Shown here piece by piece: positions 28,562-37,989 of a DNA stretch of 64,000 nt; within the stretch, counting starts at the first letter, position 1, and every line of letters starts with the position of its first letter. The stretch is from a bacterium. Lineage in GTDB: Bacteria > Pseudomonadota > Gammaproteobacteria > Pseudomonadales > Moraxellaceae. The notes below the pieces were generated by a model that worked only from the letters and a program-made list of their open reading frames with translations, was not told the origin of the DNA and did not search any database. The stretch is taken from NCBI GenBank assembly GCA_029945725.1, contig JAQSDB010000002.1, forward strand, positions 710,592 to 774,591, in the 5' to 3' direction. Position numbers and translations under genes: made by a program.

Positions 28562-29666
28562 TCCACAGTTGCCCTTGATCCTGGCGGTAGACGACACACC
28601 CGCGAATCTGACGCTGCTCACCGGCTTTCTCAAAAGCAGGTACCGTTTGCGCCTTGCTACCAGTGCAGGCAAGGCGCTGGAGCTGGCCGCCACTTTTCCG
28701 CTGCCGGATCTGATCCTGCTGGATATCATGATGCCGGAAATGAATGGCTATGAGGTGTTGACTGAACTCAAGTCAAACCCGTTGACGGCGGATATTCCGG
28801 TCATGTTCCTGACGGCAAAAAGCGAGGTCGATGACGAGTACCGCGGCCTGACCATGGGCGCTGTCGACTACATCACCAAGCCCATTTTCCCCCTCATCCT
28901 GATGGCCCGTGTAGAGGCTCAACTGACCCTGCAAAAGGCGCGCAAGCTCTTGCAGGACCAGAACGCCTGTCTGGAGGAGATGGTTGTTGAGCGCACTCAT
29001 GAAATCGAACTGGCGCGCGATGCCATCATTTACTCCATGGCCTGCCTGGCAGAGACCCGTGACAACGAAACCGGCAACCATATCCGTCGCACGCAGGCCT
29101 ATGTGCGCCTTCTGGCGCAGGCATTGCTGTACCACAAGCGCTTCCGTGACGAGCTTGACGATGAAAAGATAGAGCTTCTGTACAAGTCGGCGCCTTTGCA
29201 TGATATCGGCAAGATTGGAGTGCCTGACCATGTCCTGCTCAAGCCGGGAAAACTGGATGCTGCGGAGTGGGAGATCATGAAGCGGCACACCGTTTACGGA
29301 AGGGATGCGATTATCGGGGTTGAGGCCTATATGGGAGGCAGCAATGCTTTTTTACGCTATGCGCGTGAGATTGCTTACTCGCATCAGGAGAAATGGGATG
29401 GCTCCGGCTATCCCGAAGGTCTCAAGGGTGAGGAGATTCCCCTGTCGGCACGCCTGATGGCCGTGGCGGATGTTTATGATGCCCTGATTTCCGAGCGCGT
29501 TTACAAGCGGGCGTTCAGTCATGAGGAGGCGCTGGCCCTGATGAAGGAAGGACGCGGCGCACATTTTGATCCGGATATCCTGGATGCCTTTCTGGTGCTT
29601 GAGACGGAGTTCAGGGACGTTGCCGAGCAATTCCGTGATTGTGTCAGGAGTGAAGTGTTCGCCTGA
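28554..29666 (+). CDS. Response regulator with HD-GYP c-di-GMP phosphodiesterase domain
   Basis: The 370-residue protein joins a receiver (D57 in LILLDIMMPEMNG; K in ITKP) to an HD-GYP domain (HD at H216-D217, HDIGKIGVPD; H-QEKWDGSGYP with GYP at 285-287). HD-GYP enzymes hydrolyse cyclic di-GMP. Start choice: a TTG at 28554 with AAGGAG seven bases upstream, overlapping the end of the kinase gene by eight bases; the frame is open further upstream but no better start exists. The overlap indicates a fixed stoichiometry with the hybrid kinase. A perfect palindromic terminator follows. Confidence 0.93.
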   Translation: MPDPQLPLILAVDDTPANLTLLTGFLKSRYRLRLATSAGKALELAATFPLPDLILLDIMMPEMNGYEVLTELKSNPLTADIPVMFLTAKSEVDDEYRGLTMGAVDYITKPIFPLILMARVEAQLTLQKARKLLQDQNACLEEMVVERTHEIELARDAIIYSMACLAETRDNETGNHIRRTQAYVRLLAQALLYHKRFRDELDDEKIELLYKSAPLHDIGKIGVPDHVLLKPGKLDAAEWEIMKRHTVYGRDAIIGVEAYMGGSNAFLRYAREIAYSHQEKWDGSGYPEGLKGEEIPLSARLMAVADVYDALISERVYKRAFSHEEALALMKEGRGAHFDPDILDAFLVLETEFRDVAEQFRDCVRSEVFA

Positions 29667-29684
29667 CGTCGTGCACCTGCAGTG

Positions 29685-29734
29685 CTGTCATCCATAAAAA
29701 ATCCCCGCTTGCGGGGATTTTTTATGGATGACAG
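29685..29734. terminator. Perfect 24-bp-arm palindromic terminator
   Basis: Arms 29685-29708 and 29711-29734 are exact reverse complements around a two-base TT; the core TCCCCGC/GCGGGGA is flanked by A6 and T6. It separates the convergent HD-GYP and hydrolase genes and should work both ways. Confidence 0.92.
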
Positions 29735-29742
29735 GGCGTGTT

Positions 29743-31023
29743 TCAGGGCCGCAGATCAGTCACGGCGGCATGTCCTGTTCGTAGTGTGGTCTCGCTGAGG
29801 CCATCGGCAAAACCGGTGCTGCGAATGAAATTCGCCATGTCTTTCAGGTACACGACCTGATCCATGTGAATCAGGTGATTGCCCGGAAACCAGTGCAGGC
29901 GCGGATGATCCCAGTGATCCCATAACAGGCGCGCCTGTTTGGGTGGCACCACACGATCACCGGCACCGCCGATAATCATCAGCCGCTCCCGCGGCAGTTT
30001 CGGCTTCCAGCTCAAGGGGCTTTGCACGGCCATGACGTGGCGCGCTTCGGGAATGGAAATGCCGGCCATGCGCAGCCCGAGCTTGATCAGCAGGGAGACC
30101 GGCGCCCACTGCAGGATGACATCGGTCATGCTGGCCACCGGCACAATGGGAATGGAAAACTGCAGGCGCTCTTCAGTAGCGGCCAGCAGCGCCGCGGTAT
30201 AACCGCCGAAAGAAATACCGGTGACGCCGGCTTTTTCCACGCCCTGGCTTTCCAGCCAGTTCAGCAGCAGGCGGAAATCGTGCACGCCCTGCAGCACGGC
30301 TTCGTTGAGATGACAGGCGCCATAGGAAAATACCCCGTGCCCGCTGTAGGGTGCCCAGCGCTGCTTGCGGGCGCCGTGAAACGGCAGGGTGCAGAGCACG
30401 ATGTCGTAGCCCTGCCGGAAAAAATCATGGAGATGAAAAAACCGGCTGTTGACCGAATAGGCATCGAGAATGAAACCGTGGATCACGCACAGGGTGGGGC
30501 GCGGCCTGTCGCCGTGGCGCCAGTATTGTGCCCATACCGTATTGTTGCGGTCGAGCTGATCAAACTTTTCCTGCAGCGCCGGATGGAGGGTGCGGTAGTG
30601 GCTGGCAAAGGTGAGGGTTTCGGTAATGGCCTCTTTGGGCGCGGCGGTCACGTGTACCGGCCGGCGCTGCACGTCGGGGCAGGTCGCCGGACGCGGGAAG
30701 ACGGTGTCGATGTCGGCGCTGTCGGCCAGCGACTTGTAGAAGTGCTGTGCCTCGTTTTCGATCTTCAGGCGGCGCAAGGTGCTGAACAGGGCAAACACCA
30801 TGGCCAGTGTGGACAGGACGGTGCGTGTCACGATGTCCAGCAGGGACAGGATATAAACAGTGATCTGGGTTTTGCTGTCGAGATAAAAATCATCCGGGTA
30901 TTTGTGAAAGACCGGATCGAGATTGTTCCACCACGGCTGCTCCGGCATGAGGCGTCGTGAATGACCGTAGGTGGCGTTGGCAACGCGCGACACCTCTTCG
31001 GCAAGCGTATTGTTTTCTTCCAT
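29743..31023 (-). CDS. Alpha/beta hydrolase, ABHD18-like (copy 1)
   Basis: A 426-residue alpha/beta hydrolase resembling the ABHD18/DUF2048 group. It has the N-terminal segment SRRLMPEQPWWNNLDP, one hydrophobic helix (~38-60), then the hydrolase core: CVIHGF (oxyanion strand), the nucleophile elbow GISFGGY, the acid-loop region IIGGAGDRVVPP and the catalytic-His segment HWFPGNHLIHMD. A close paralogue lies at 48605-49831. I chose ATG 31023 because the paralogue begins at the equivalent residue and GAGA precedes it; ATG codons at 31029 and 31062 are possible. Substrate unknown; the hydrophobic helix suggests membrane association. Confidence 0.85.
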   Translation of the reverse strand: MEENNTLAEEVSRVANATYGHSRRLMPEQPWWNNLDPVFHKYPDDFYLDSKTQITVYILSLLDIVTRTVLSTLAMVFALFSTLRRLKIENEAQHFYKSLADSADIDTVFPRPATCPDVQRRPVHVTAAPKEAITETLTFASHYRTLHPALQEKFDQLDRNNTVWAQYWRHGDRPRPTLCVIHGFILDAYSVNSRFFHLHDFFRQGYDIVLCTLPFHGARKQRWAPYSGHGVFSYGACHLNEAVLQGVHDFRLLLNWLESQGVEKAGVTGISFGGYTAALLAATEERLQFSIPIVPVASMTDVILQWAPVSLLIKLGLRMAGISIPEARHVMAVQSPLSWKPKLPRERLMIIGGAGDRVVPPKQARLLWDHWDHPRLHWFPGNHLIHMDQVVYLKDMANFIRSTGFADGLSETTLRTGHAAVTDLRP

Positions 31024-31142
31024 GAGCATTCTCGTTACCGGAGCAGAAAAGCGGGATGGCACTCTGGCGGATGTGCGTGCTCATGACAATGGCAGAGCGG
31101 GGCGCCGCTTGCACCTTCGCGGCCAACCGGATTGCGTGAGGC

Positions 31143-31637
31143 TCAGTATTCCTTGCCGTCCGCCGTCAGGTTATCGGCCAGTGTAATGCAGCTGCCCAGG
31201 CGAATGATGCCGTCATCCAGCACCGCCGCACGCAGGCCGCCGCGCCCGTGAAAGGCCTGTATCAGCACATCGCGGCCATGGCCGGCGCTGGCCAGGTTGC
31301 GGCCCAGCACGATGCAGGGATCACAAAGCTCCAGGCCCTGCAGGCGAATGTTTCCGATCATGAAAATCCGGCCGACCAGCTCGTTCAGGTGGATGCCGTG
31401 CGTGACCAGGTTGCGGCGCGGACCGTGCAGGGGAATGTCGAGATCCAGCGCGGCATTCACGGCAGCGATGGCTTCGGCCTCAATCAGCGTGATATTGCGC
31501 GCCGAGGGTTTGTCATGGCGTCCGCAAAAGCGGTCGCCGACAATGCCGCGCCCGCGTTTCACCTGCACGGCATCGACGCCGGCCTGCTCGCCATGACGTT
31601 CCCTGGCAACGAAAATGTTTTCGATGGTTCCCTGCAT
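31143..31637 (-). CDS. MOSC domain protein
   Basis: About 164 residues with a MOSC core: an N-terminal IENIFVAR strand, G-IVGDRFCGRHD, RNITLIEAEAI, PRRNLVTHGIHLNELVG and the conserved cysteine segment LELCDPC. MOSC domains bind sulfurated molybdenum cofactor and occur in molybdosulfurases and YiiM-like reductases. No iron-sulfur domain is attached. The start is uncertain: the frame extends to 31784, but that part is not MOSC-like and none of the starts has a good ribosome-binding site. Confidence 0.82.
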   Translation of the reverse strand: MQGTIENIFVARERHGEQAGVDAVQVKRGRGIVGDRFCGRHDKPSARNITLIEAEAIAAVNAALDLDIPLHGPRRNLVTHGIHLNELVGRIFMIGNIRLQGLELCDPCIVLGRNLASAGHGRDVLIQAFHGRGGLRAAVLDDGIIRLGSCITLADNLTADGKEY

Positions 31638-31924
31638 GAAAAAAACCACGGTTGTGAGGCGCGCAGCATGGCGCAGGCCCGGGTATTTGCCCATACGACA
31701 AAGACATTCCGGAATCAGGCTCCTGTCACGAAGCAGGATTTTCCGGCGCTGCATGCTGAGTGTGAATGATGCCATGTGATGCATTCAGGCAAACCCATGC
31801 CGGCTGTCGGCTTCCCGCTCTGTCTGGAGGCGATGTACATCGCCGCTGCCCGTTTTGCTTATCGGCCAGTTACAATTACATGAATAAGCAAAGACGAATT
31901 TTCCCTCGCGTGGGTATTTGCCCG

Positions 31925-33694
31925 ATGGTTGCCAAGCCTTCTTTTTCTGTGCCGATGTCTTGCCACGCATGGCATCGCTCGCCTGTGCGGGTCTGCCTGT
32001 TGCTATGGTCATTGCTGTGGCTGTGCTGCTTGCCGCTGCCGGTGCGGGCCGAGGCGATTCGCCTCGACCAGACCCGCAACGCACCGCTTGGCCGGCACGC
32101 CATGCTGCTGCAGGAGCAGGGCGCGCCCCTGAGTCTGGAGCAGGTCCGGCAGATGGCCGCCGCCGGCCAGTTCCGCCCGGCCGGCCGGGCCGTACCGGCC
32201 TTCGGCATCGGTGCCCGGCCGGTGTGGCTGCACTTCACGCTGGATAACCCGGGAACATCGGTCCTGCCTCGCCAGATACTGACGGGGACTTCATGGACTG
32301 ACCGCCTGGATCTTTATCTGCTGCGCGACGGCCTTGTACCTGAACACCGTGCAGCCGGCGACAGTGATACCCGTCTGCAGGCTCCGCTGCCGGGTGTCGG
32401 CTATGTCTTCGAGCACGATTTTGCACCGGGCCTCACCGAGATTTACCTGCGTGTGGAAACGCCGGATCCGATGCTGGTTCCGTTTCGTCTGCTGTCGCCC
32501 GGCCAGGCGGCACATTACGAACGCACGCAGCATTACAGCTATGGCCTCGTCTACGGTTTCCTGTTTGCCCTGCTGGCCTACAACGCCATGCTCTTCATTG
32601 GCATGCGCCAGCGCAGCCATCTTGATTATTCGGTTTATCTCGGCTGCTTCATTGTGCTGAACCTTGCCTATACGGGGCACGGCTATGCCTGGCTGTGGCC
32701 CGACTCGCCCGGCGTGCAGCACTATGTGATTCTCGTGATGATGGTGGTGTTTGCCTGCGCGGGTTTCCGCTTTGCCAGCGGCTTTCTGGATCTGCCCCGG
32801 CAGGAACCCCGTCTTGCCCGGTTTCTGCGCGGCGTCAGTCTTGCCGCGATCGGCGTGGTGGTGCTGGGCATTGCGCTCGGGCAGCAAAGCCGGGTGGCGC
32901 TGTTCGCGTTCAGCTTTACCCTGCTGTTCGCGGCCGGCATGGTGACACTGGGCTGGAACGCCATCCGGCACAAAAATGCCGCCGGTTATTATTTTCTCGC
33001 CGCCGCCTGCTGTGCCATGGCGGGCTTGAGCATCACCACGCTGACGGTGTGGGGCATCATTCCCTTCAATGCCATGACCTACCGTGCGGCCGAATTCGGC
33101 GTGCTGGCCGAGGCCGTGCTGCTGGCACTCGCTGTTGCGTACCGGGTGCGCCAGCTTGAGGGGGCGCGCCAGCAGGCCGAGCAGCTGGCACGCACCGATA
33201 CACTGACCGGCCTGCTTAATCGCCGCGCCTTCATGGAGATTGCACAGGGCCTCTGGAATACGGCGCAACGCAACGAGCGTCCGCTGGCGCTGATCATGCT
33301 GGATCTGGATTATTTCAAGTCGATCAATGACCGCTACGGCCACGCCGTCGGCGATCACGCCCTGTGCGAAATCGCGCTGCAGCTGGAGCAGGTTTGTCGT
33401 CAGGGTGATCTGGCGGTGCGCTGGGGTGGCGAGGAATTCATGCTGCTCCTGCCCGAGACATCGCTCGATCAGGCGCGCCAGCTGGCCGAGCGCCTGTGCC
33501 GCCAGCTTTCCAGTGAACCCGTTCGCGCCGGTGTGGTGTCCCTCGCCGTGCAGGCCAGTATCGGCGTGGTGGATCGCACGTCGGCGGATTCGCTGGAGCA
33601 GCTGATGCAGGAAGCGGACAGGCGGCTCTACCGTGCCAAGCAGGGCGGGCGCAATCAGGTGTGCAGCAGCTCGCCCGTGCTGCCGCCCGTTTAG
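31925..33694 (+). CDS. Membrane diguanylate cyclase with 7TMR-DISM sensor
   Basis: A ~589-residue protein. After a signal sequence (VCLLLWSLLWLCCLPLPVRA) comes an extracytoplasmic 7TMR-DISM beta-sandwich (~45-200), seven membrane helices (~205-410), a short coiled coil and a GGDEF domain with active-site G501-GEEF505 (RWGGEEF). GGDEF enzymes make cyclic di-GMP. DRYGHAVGDHALCEIA carries the usual metal and substrate motifs; no RxxD inhibitory site is evident five residues before GGEEF. The start is uncertain: ATG 31925 gives a sensible signal peptide; ATG 31880 is an alternative and neither has a clear ribosome-binding site. It converges on a degenerate EAL gene with 11 bases between stops. 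Confidence 0.9.
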   Translation: MVAKPSFSVPMSCHAWHRSPVRVCLLLWSLLWLCCLPLPVRAEAIRLDQTRNAPLGRHAMLLQEQGAPLSLEQVRQMAAAGQFRPAGRAVPAFGIGARPVWLHFTLDNPGTSVLPRQILTGTSWTDRLDLYLLRDGLVPEHRAAGDSDTRLQAPLPGVGYVFEHDFAPGLTEIYLRVETPDPMLVPFRLLSPGQAAHYERTQHYSYGLVYGFLFALLAYNAMLFIGMRQRSHLDYSVYLGCFIVLNLAYTGHGYAWLWPDSPGVQHYVILVMMVVFACAGFRFASGFLDLPRQEPRLARFLRGVSLAAIGVVVLGIALGQQSRVALFAFSFTLLFAAGMVTLGWNAIRHKNAAGYYFLAAACCAMAGLSITTLTVWGIIPFNAMTYRAAEFGVLAEAVLLALAVAYRVRQLEGARQQAEQLARTDTLTGLLNRRAFMEIAQGLWNTAQRNERPLALIMLDLDYFKSINDRYGHAVGDHALCEIALQLEQVCRQGDLAVRWGGEEFMLLLPETSLDQARQLAERLCRQLSSEPVRAGVVSLAVQASIGVVDRTSADSLEQLMQEADRRLYRAKQGGRNQVCSSSPVLPPV

Positions 33695-33705
33695 GGCAGC
33701 CGCCG

Positions 33706-34860
33706 TCAGTTGATCAGCGCATCCATGCAGAGCACGACCTGGCCCAGGCCGGGACGCATCACCACGCAGGAAAACGTCACGCACAGGCGTTGTTCGGTCA
33801 GCGAAAGATAAGGTCTTGTGATCTGCACGCGCCCCGGCTGTTCAACCGCATTGCGGAAGTATTGCCGGCGCGCCCAGCAGGCGCCGCGCGCATCGGACAG
33901 CGGGTGACCACGTCCGCGCATGGCATGCGGCGTCAGCGCGGTATCACCAATCTGGTAACCGTTGTTGTCGATCACATAGACACGGGTGATTTCCGCATCG
34001 GGAATGTCACTGACGATGTCATCAAGTTCGCGACCGTCGCGGTAGCCATTCCACACCGCCATGAAGCGGCTGCGCATGCGCAGTTCGGTGCGGTCCGGTG
34101 CGAGCTTGCCGGCACCCATCAGCAGCGCGGATTTTTCCCTGATGGCATCGGCCGGTGGCAGAATGCCGGCCGCAGGGGCAAACCAGTCGCCCTGCAGCAG
34201 CTCGGCATCGGCATCCACGGCAATGCGTGCCTGGGTTTCGCTTGTGATGCCATCCACCAGCACCAGTGATCCGGATTCGCGCAGCAGGGAAACCATGTGC
34301 GGAAAAAGACGCGCCGCCCGCGCCGAGTGTTCGGCATTCTGGATCAGCGAAGGATCAAGGCGGACAATGTTCGGGCGCAGGCTCAGTATGCGGTCGTAGT
34401 TGGATGCGCCGGCACCGAAATCATCAATCGCGATACGGAAACCGCATTCGCGATACATGCTGACGAACTCCTCCAGTTCAGCATCTTCCAGTGTCGCGCT
34501 CTCGGTAATTTCCAGCACGATGCGTTCCGGGCTCACGTTCAGCGCCGCGAGTTCGCTTAATACTTTTTCCGGCGCAAACAGGCGCTGCCGGATGGTTTGC
34601 GGATGGATCGGCAGAAACAGCCATTCATTGCCGTAGGGCGTCGCCGGTGCGTTGCGGGCGTGCACGGTCAGCGCCAGACGGTCGAGATCGGCCATGTCCT
34701 TGTCCGGCAGTCGTGCCAGCACGGATGCCAGTGATTCCGGCGCACCGGCATGCTGCACCAGCAATTGCGCTTCCATGCCGACACTGCGCAACAGCGCCGG
34801 GCTGATAATCACCTGATACGAACTTTGCAGTTCGAGATCGCCGAGCACACCGATACTCAT
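33706..34860 (-). CDS. Degenerate EAL-domain protein with C-terminal PAS/Cache-like domain
   Basis: The 384-residue protein has an EAL fold: ERIVLEITESA, FRIAIDDFGAGASNYDRI and a TIM-barrel pattern. Key catalytic positions have changed. The EAL signature reads EAQ (GMEAQLLVQ), the metal-binding Asn of the next strand is replaced (LFLPIHPQ), and the late AEGVE motif reads VDGIT. The protein is probably a c-di-GMP binder or a non-binding adaptor, not an active phosphodiesterase; this is inference. Residues ~260-384 form a C-terminal sensor-like domain (AEITRVYVIDNNGYQIGDT), an order reminiscent of Bacillus YkuI. AGGAAA precedes ATG 34860. Confidence 0.85.
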   Translation of the reverse strand: MSIGVLGDLELQSSYQVIISPALLRSVGMEAQLLVQHAGAPESLASVLARLPDKDMADLDRLALTVHARNAPATPYGNEWLFLPIHPQTIRQRLFAPEKVLSELAALNVSPERIVLEITESATLEDAELEEFVSMYRECGFRIAIDDFGAGASNYDRILSLRPNIVRLDPSLIQNAEHSARAARLFPHMVSLLRESGSLVLVDGITSETQARIAVDADAELLQGDWFAPAAGILPPADAIREKSALLMGAGKLAPDRTELRMRSRFMAVWNGYRDGRELDDIVSDIPDAEITRVYVIDNNGYQIGDTALTPHAMRGRGHPLSDARGACWARRQYFRNAVEQPGRVQITRPYLSLTEQRLCVTFSCVVMRPGLGQVVLCMDALIN

Positions 34861-35158
34861 GGAGTTTTCCTCGCGCAGATAGCCGCGTGGCAGGAGACGA
34901 AACGCTTGTGTCATGGCGAAAATAGTCTCTGGATGTGGCAGTACCGTGTCATTGCTGCCGCCGTGATTCGTGCCTTGCCCGTCTGCGCAAAAAGACCGGG
35001 TTCCTGACAGGTAACAGCAATATTGGTGCCACGAATACGGGCAGGATTCAGGCGGAATGTGCCCGTATCGGGTGCATGACCCGCTGCTTTGTGACGGCTC
35101 GCACAAAAAGCCGGTGCCGTCATGAAGCATGACCGGCAGGAAACCGGCGAATGCCGAC

Positions 35159-36175
35159 TCAGGTTTTTTCGCGCTTGCGGAAGGCCGCCGGAGAAGCCCC
35201 GGCCCAGCGCTGGAAGGCATGAATAAAGGCGGCGGATTCGGCATAACCCAGTTGCTGGGCGATGGCGGCCATGGACAGTGTGCTGTTGTTCAGCAACTGC
35301 TGCGCCTTGCCAAAACGCACCTGGTCGAGCAGGGCACGGAAGGAGGTGTTTTCCGTGCCGAGCTGGCGGCGGAATGTGCGTTCGGAAATGTCAAAGGCCG
35401 CGGCGACTTCGGCCATGGAAGGAAAGCCGGCACTGAACAGCTCAAGATGCGCGCTGACTTTTTCCTGGAGTTTTTCCAGCGGACTGTTTTGCTGCAGCGC
35501 CAGTTGCTGGTCGCATTGTGCGCGGAACATGGCGTGGGCGGTGGCATCGGCGGTGGGAAAGCGGATCTGCAGATCCTGGTTGCGTATCCACCAGCGCACG
35601 TCTGTTGATTCGCCAAACGTTACCGGGCAGCGAAAGTGTTCTTCATAGGCAGCCGCTTCCGGCGGCGCGGCATAGGGCAGGTCAATGCGCACGGCACCGA
35701 GGTTCACCCCCAGCGTGTTTTGCATGTCGAGGATCAGCTTGTAGGTGCCGGAAGTTTCGCCATCGACACGGAAACGGTAGGCCTTGGGCGGGAGTTGCAG
35801 CGGCGTCAGTACCAGCGCGCTGGTGTCCTGGCCGGGCTCGAAACGCAGGCTGCCAAACAGATAGGTCAGCTGCTGGTAACGGATGCCGGTCTGGAAGGCT
35901 TCATAGGCGTTGGCACAGGTCATCAGCAGCATGGTCAGCGGACCGTAGCCGGTGAAGCCGAAGTAGGGGCCGGTCAGCAGGCCGGCCAGCGGGTTCTGCA
36001 ACTGCTCGGCCAGCTCTATGTAAATGCGCAGTTCCAGCGCCCGGTCCAGGCGTGCCGCAGGATCCAGCTTTTCCCGCACCAGGCCATAGCGTGCCAGCAC
36101 CGGCGCGATGTCCTCGCCCAGTTCGTGCAGGCCCTGCAGGGTGTACATCAGGCCGAGGATGGAACGTGAGCTCAT
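35159..36175 (-). CDS. AraC-family transcriptional regulator
   Basis: The 338 residues comprise an N-terminal effector domain of the 'arabinose-binding' type (PF12625-like; typical LAGLLTGPYFGFTGYGPLTM) and a C-terminal double helix-turn-helix: MAEVAAAFDISERTFRRQL and MAAIAQQLGYAESAAFIHAF, RWAGASPAAFRK. Regulators of this architecture often control neighbouring lipid or hydrocarbon degradation genes. It diverges from the Baeyer-Villiger monooxygenase gene with 142 bases between, so activation of that gene is likely. Confidence 0.92.
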   Translation of the reverse strand: MSSRSILGLMYTLQGLHELGEDIAPVLARYGLVREKLDPAARLDRALELRIYIELAEQLQNPLAGLLTGPYFGFTGYGPLTMLLMTCANAYEAFQTGIRYQQLTYLFGSLRFEPGQDTSALVLTPLQLPPKAYRFRVDGETSGTYKLILDMQNTLGVNLGAVRIDLPYAAPPEAAAYEEHFRCPVTFGESTDVRWWIRNQDLQIRFPTADATAHAMFRAQCDQQLALQQNSPLEKLQEKVSAHLELFSAGFPSMAEVAAAFDISERTFRRQLGTENTSFRALLDQVRFGKAQQLLNNSTLSMAAIAQQLGYAESAAFIHAFQRWAGASPAAFRKREKT

Positions 36176-36317
36176 GGCGTGGCCGGAATTATCAATTTCT
36201 GGGGGAAGCCTAGCATATCGCCGGGCGCCGGCGAGCCGTTAGATTTGGATCAAGGCAGCCGGAGAGGGCATCCCCCAGACTGCCAGCCAGAACAACAAGT
36301 CCAGACCGAGGTGTTGC

Positions 36318-37859
36318 ATGACCAGTAAAGCCACCATCAAGACCATGACCCAGGAAGTGGACGTTGCCATTATCGGCGCCGGCTTCGGCGGCCTGTGCAT
36401 GGCCATCAAGCTGCTGGAAGCCGGCAACCGCAATTTCGTCGTGCTGGAAAAGGCTGGCGACGTTGGCGGTACCTGGCGTGACAACTCCTATCCCGGCGCC
36501 GAGTGCGACGTGCAGTCGCACATGTATTCCTACTCCTTTGAAGGCAAGGCGGACTGGTCACAACGCTATGCCGGCTGGCAGGAAATCCAGCAGTACATTC
36601 TCGATACCACGGAAAAATACGGCCTGCGCCCCTACATCCGTTTCAATCAGGAAGTCAGCGGTGCGCATTTTGATGAAACCACCGCGCGCTGGACCATTGA
36701 TACCCGGGACGGCGGCAAGCTCATCGCCCGGCACGCCGTGCTCGCCAGCGGCCCGCTGCACGTGCCAGCCATCCCGACCATCAAGGGCATGGAAAAATTC
36801 AAGGGCAAGGTGTTCCACTCCGCGCAGTGGGATCATTCGTACGATCTGAAGGGCAAGAACGTGGTGTCGATCGGCACCGGTGGCAGCGCCATCCAGTACT
36901 GCCCGGAAATCGCGCCGGACGTGAAACAGCTCTACGTTTTCCAGCGCACGCCGGCCTGGGTGATTCCGCGCGATACGCGTGCCTATCCGGATATCGAAAA
37001 GAAGCTCTACGCGGCGATACCGGCGATGCGCAAGCTGCACCGCCTGCGCCTGTACTGGACCAATGAATCGCGTGTGTGGCCGATTTTCAATCCGGCCATT
37101 GCGAAAACGTTGCAGAACCTGGTGAAAGCCATCATCCGCTTCAAGGTGAAAGACCCGGCGCTGGCAAAGAAACTGACGCCGGACTACACCATCGGCTGCA
37201 AGCGCGTGCTGATTTCCAGCAAGTGGTACCCGATGTTCAACCGCCGCAATGTTGAACTGGTTACCGACGGCATCCAGGAAGTGCGCGAGCACAGCATCGT
37301 TACCCGCGACGGCGTCGAGCGTCCGGCCGACTGCATCATCCTCGGCACCGGCTTTGTGGTTGATCCGCGCATCTACATGAAGGATTTCCCCTGCACCGGC
37401 CTGCCGGGCCATGACCTCAATGTCGACTGGAAAAACGGTGCCGAAGCCTATTACGGCGTCAACGTCACCGGTTTCCCGAACATGTTCCAGCTCGTGGGCC
37501 CGAATTCGGCACTCGGCCACAACTCGATCATCTTCATGATCGAATGCCAGGTGCACCTGATCCTGGAGCAGATGCGCCTGATGCAGGAAAAGGGGGCCGA
37601 TTATGTGGATGTGAAGCCGGCTGCACAGGCCGCCTTCAACGAGTACGTGCAGGAAAACCTCAAGGGCACGGTGTGGAGTTCCGGTTGCCAGAGCTGGTAT
37701 CAGCAGGATGGCGGCAAGAACTTCACCATCTGGCCGTTCTCCACCTGGAAGTTCTGGCTGGAAACCCGCAAGTTGAAAACGGCTGACTTCATTTTTGGCA
37801 AGGCGGCGAAGAAGCCGAAGGCCGGCACCCGGAAAGCACCTGACCTGACCGCGGTTTGA
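36318..37859 (+). CDS. Flavin-containing Baeyer-Villiger-type monooxygenase
   Basis: A 513-residue class B flavoprotein monooxygenase. FAD-binding GAGFGG lies at 20-25, the type I BVMO fingerprint FKGKVFHSAQW at 161-171 and the NADPH-binding GTGGSA near 187. Such enzymes insert oxygen next to a ketone to form esters or lactones, using NADPH and O2. Substrate cannot be predicted; the neighbouring AraC regulator suggests a catabolic role. The start at 36318 has GAGG six bases upstream; ATG 36345 is a shorter alternative. A terminator at 37876-37906 ends the unit. Confidence 0.94.
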   Translation: MTSKATIKTMTQEVDVAIIGAGFGGLCMAIKLLEAGNRNFVVLEKAGDVGGTWRDNSYPGAECDVQSHMYSYSFEGKADWSQRYAGWQEIQQYILDTTEKYGLRPYIRFNQEVSGAHFDETTARWTIDTRDGGKLIARHAVLASGPLHVPAIPTIKGMEKFKGKVFHSAQWDHSYDLKGKNVVSIGTGGSAIQYCPEIAPDVKQLYVFQRTPAWVIPRDTRAYPDIEKKLYAAIPAMRKLHRLRLYWTNESRVWPIFNPAIAKTLQNLVKAIIRFKVKDPALAKKLTPDYTIGCKRVLISSKWYPMFNRRNVELVTDGIQEVREHSIVTRDGVERPADCIILGTGFVVDPRIYMKDFPCTGLPGHDLNVDWKNGAEAYYGVNVTGFPNMFQLVGPNSALGHNSIIFMIECQVHLILEQMRLMQEKGADYVDVKPAAQAAFNEYVQENLKGTVWSSGCQSWYQQDGGKNFTIWPFSTWKFWLETRKLKTADFIFGKAAKKPKAGTRKAPDLTAV

Positions 37860-37875
37860 TACGCGGCCACGCAAC

Positions 37876-37906
37876 AAAAAGCCCGGCATTTGCCGGGCTT
37901 TTTTTA
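37876..37906 (+). terminator. Intrinsic terminator after the monooxygenase
   Basis: AAAGCCCGGCA and TGCCGGGCTTT form an uninterrupted stem with a TT turn, followed by further T residues. Confidence 0.9.
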
Positions 37907-37989
37907 TCAGAATCTGTTTTATCGCTAGCTGTTTTGCCGGTGTGCCGGCAAGGAACAGTGGCTGACGGTTTTCGGGGGCAGCCTGGAAC

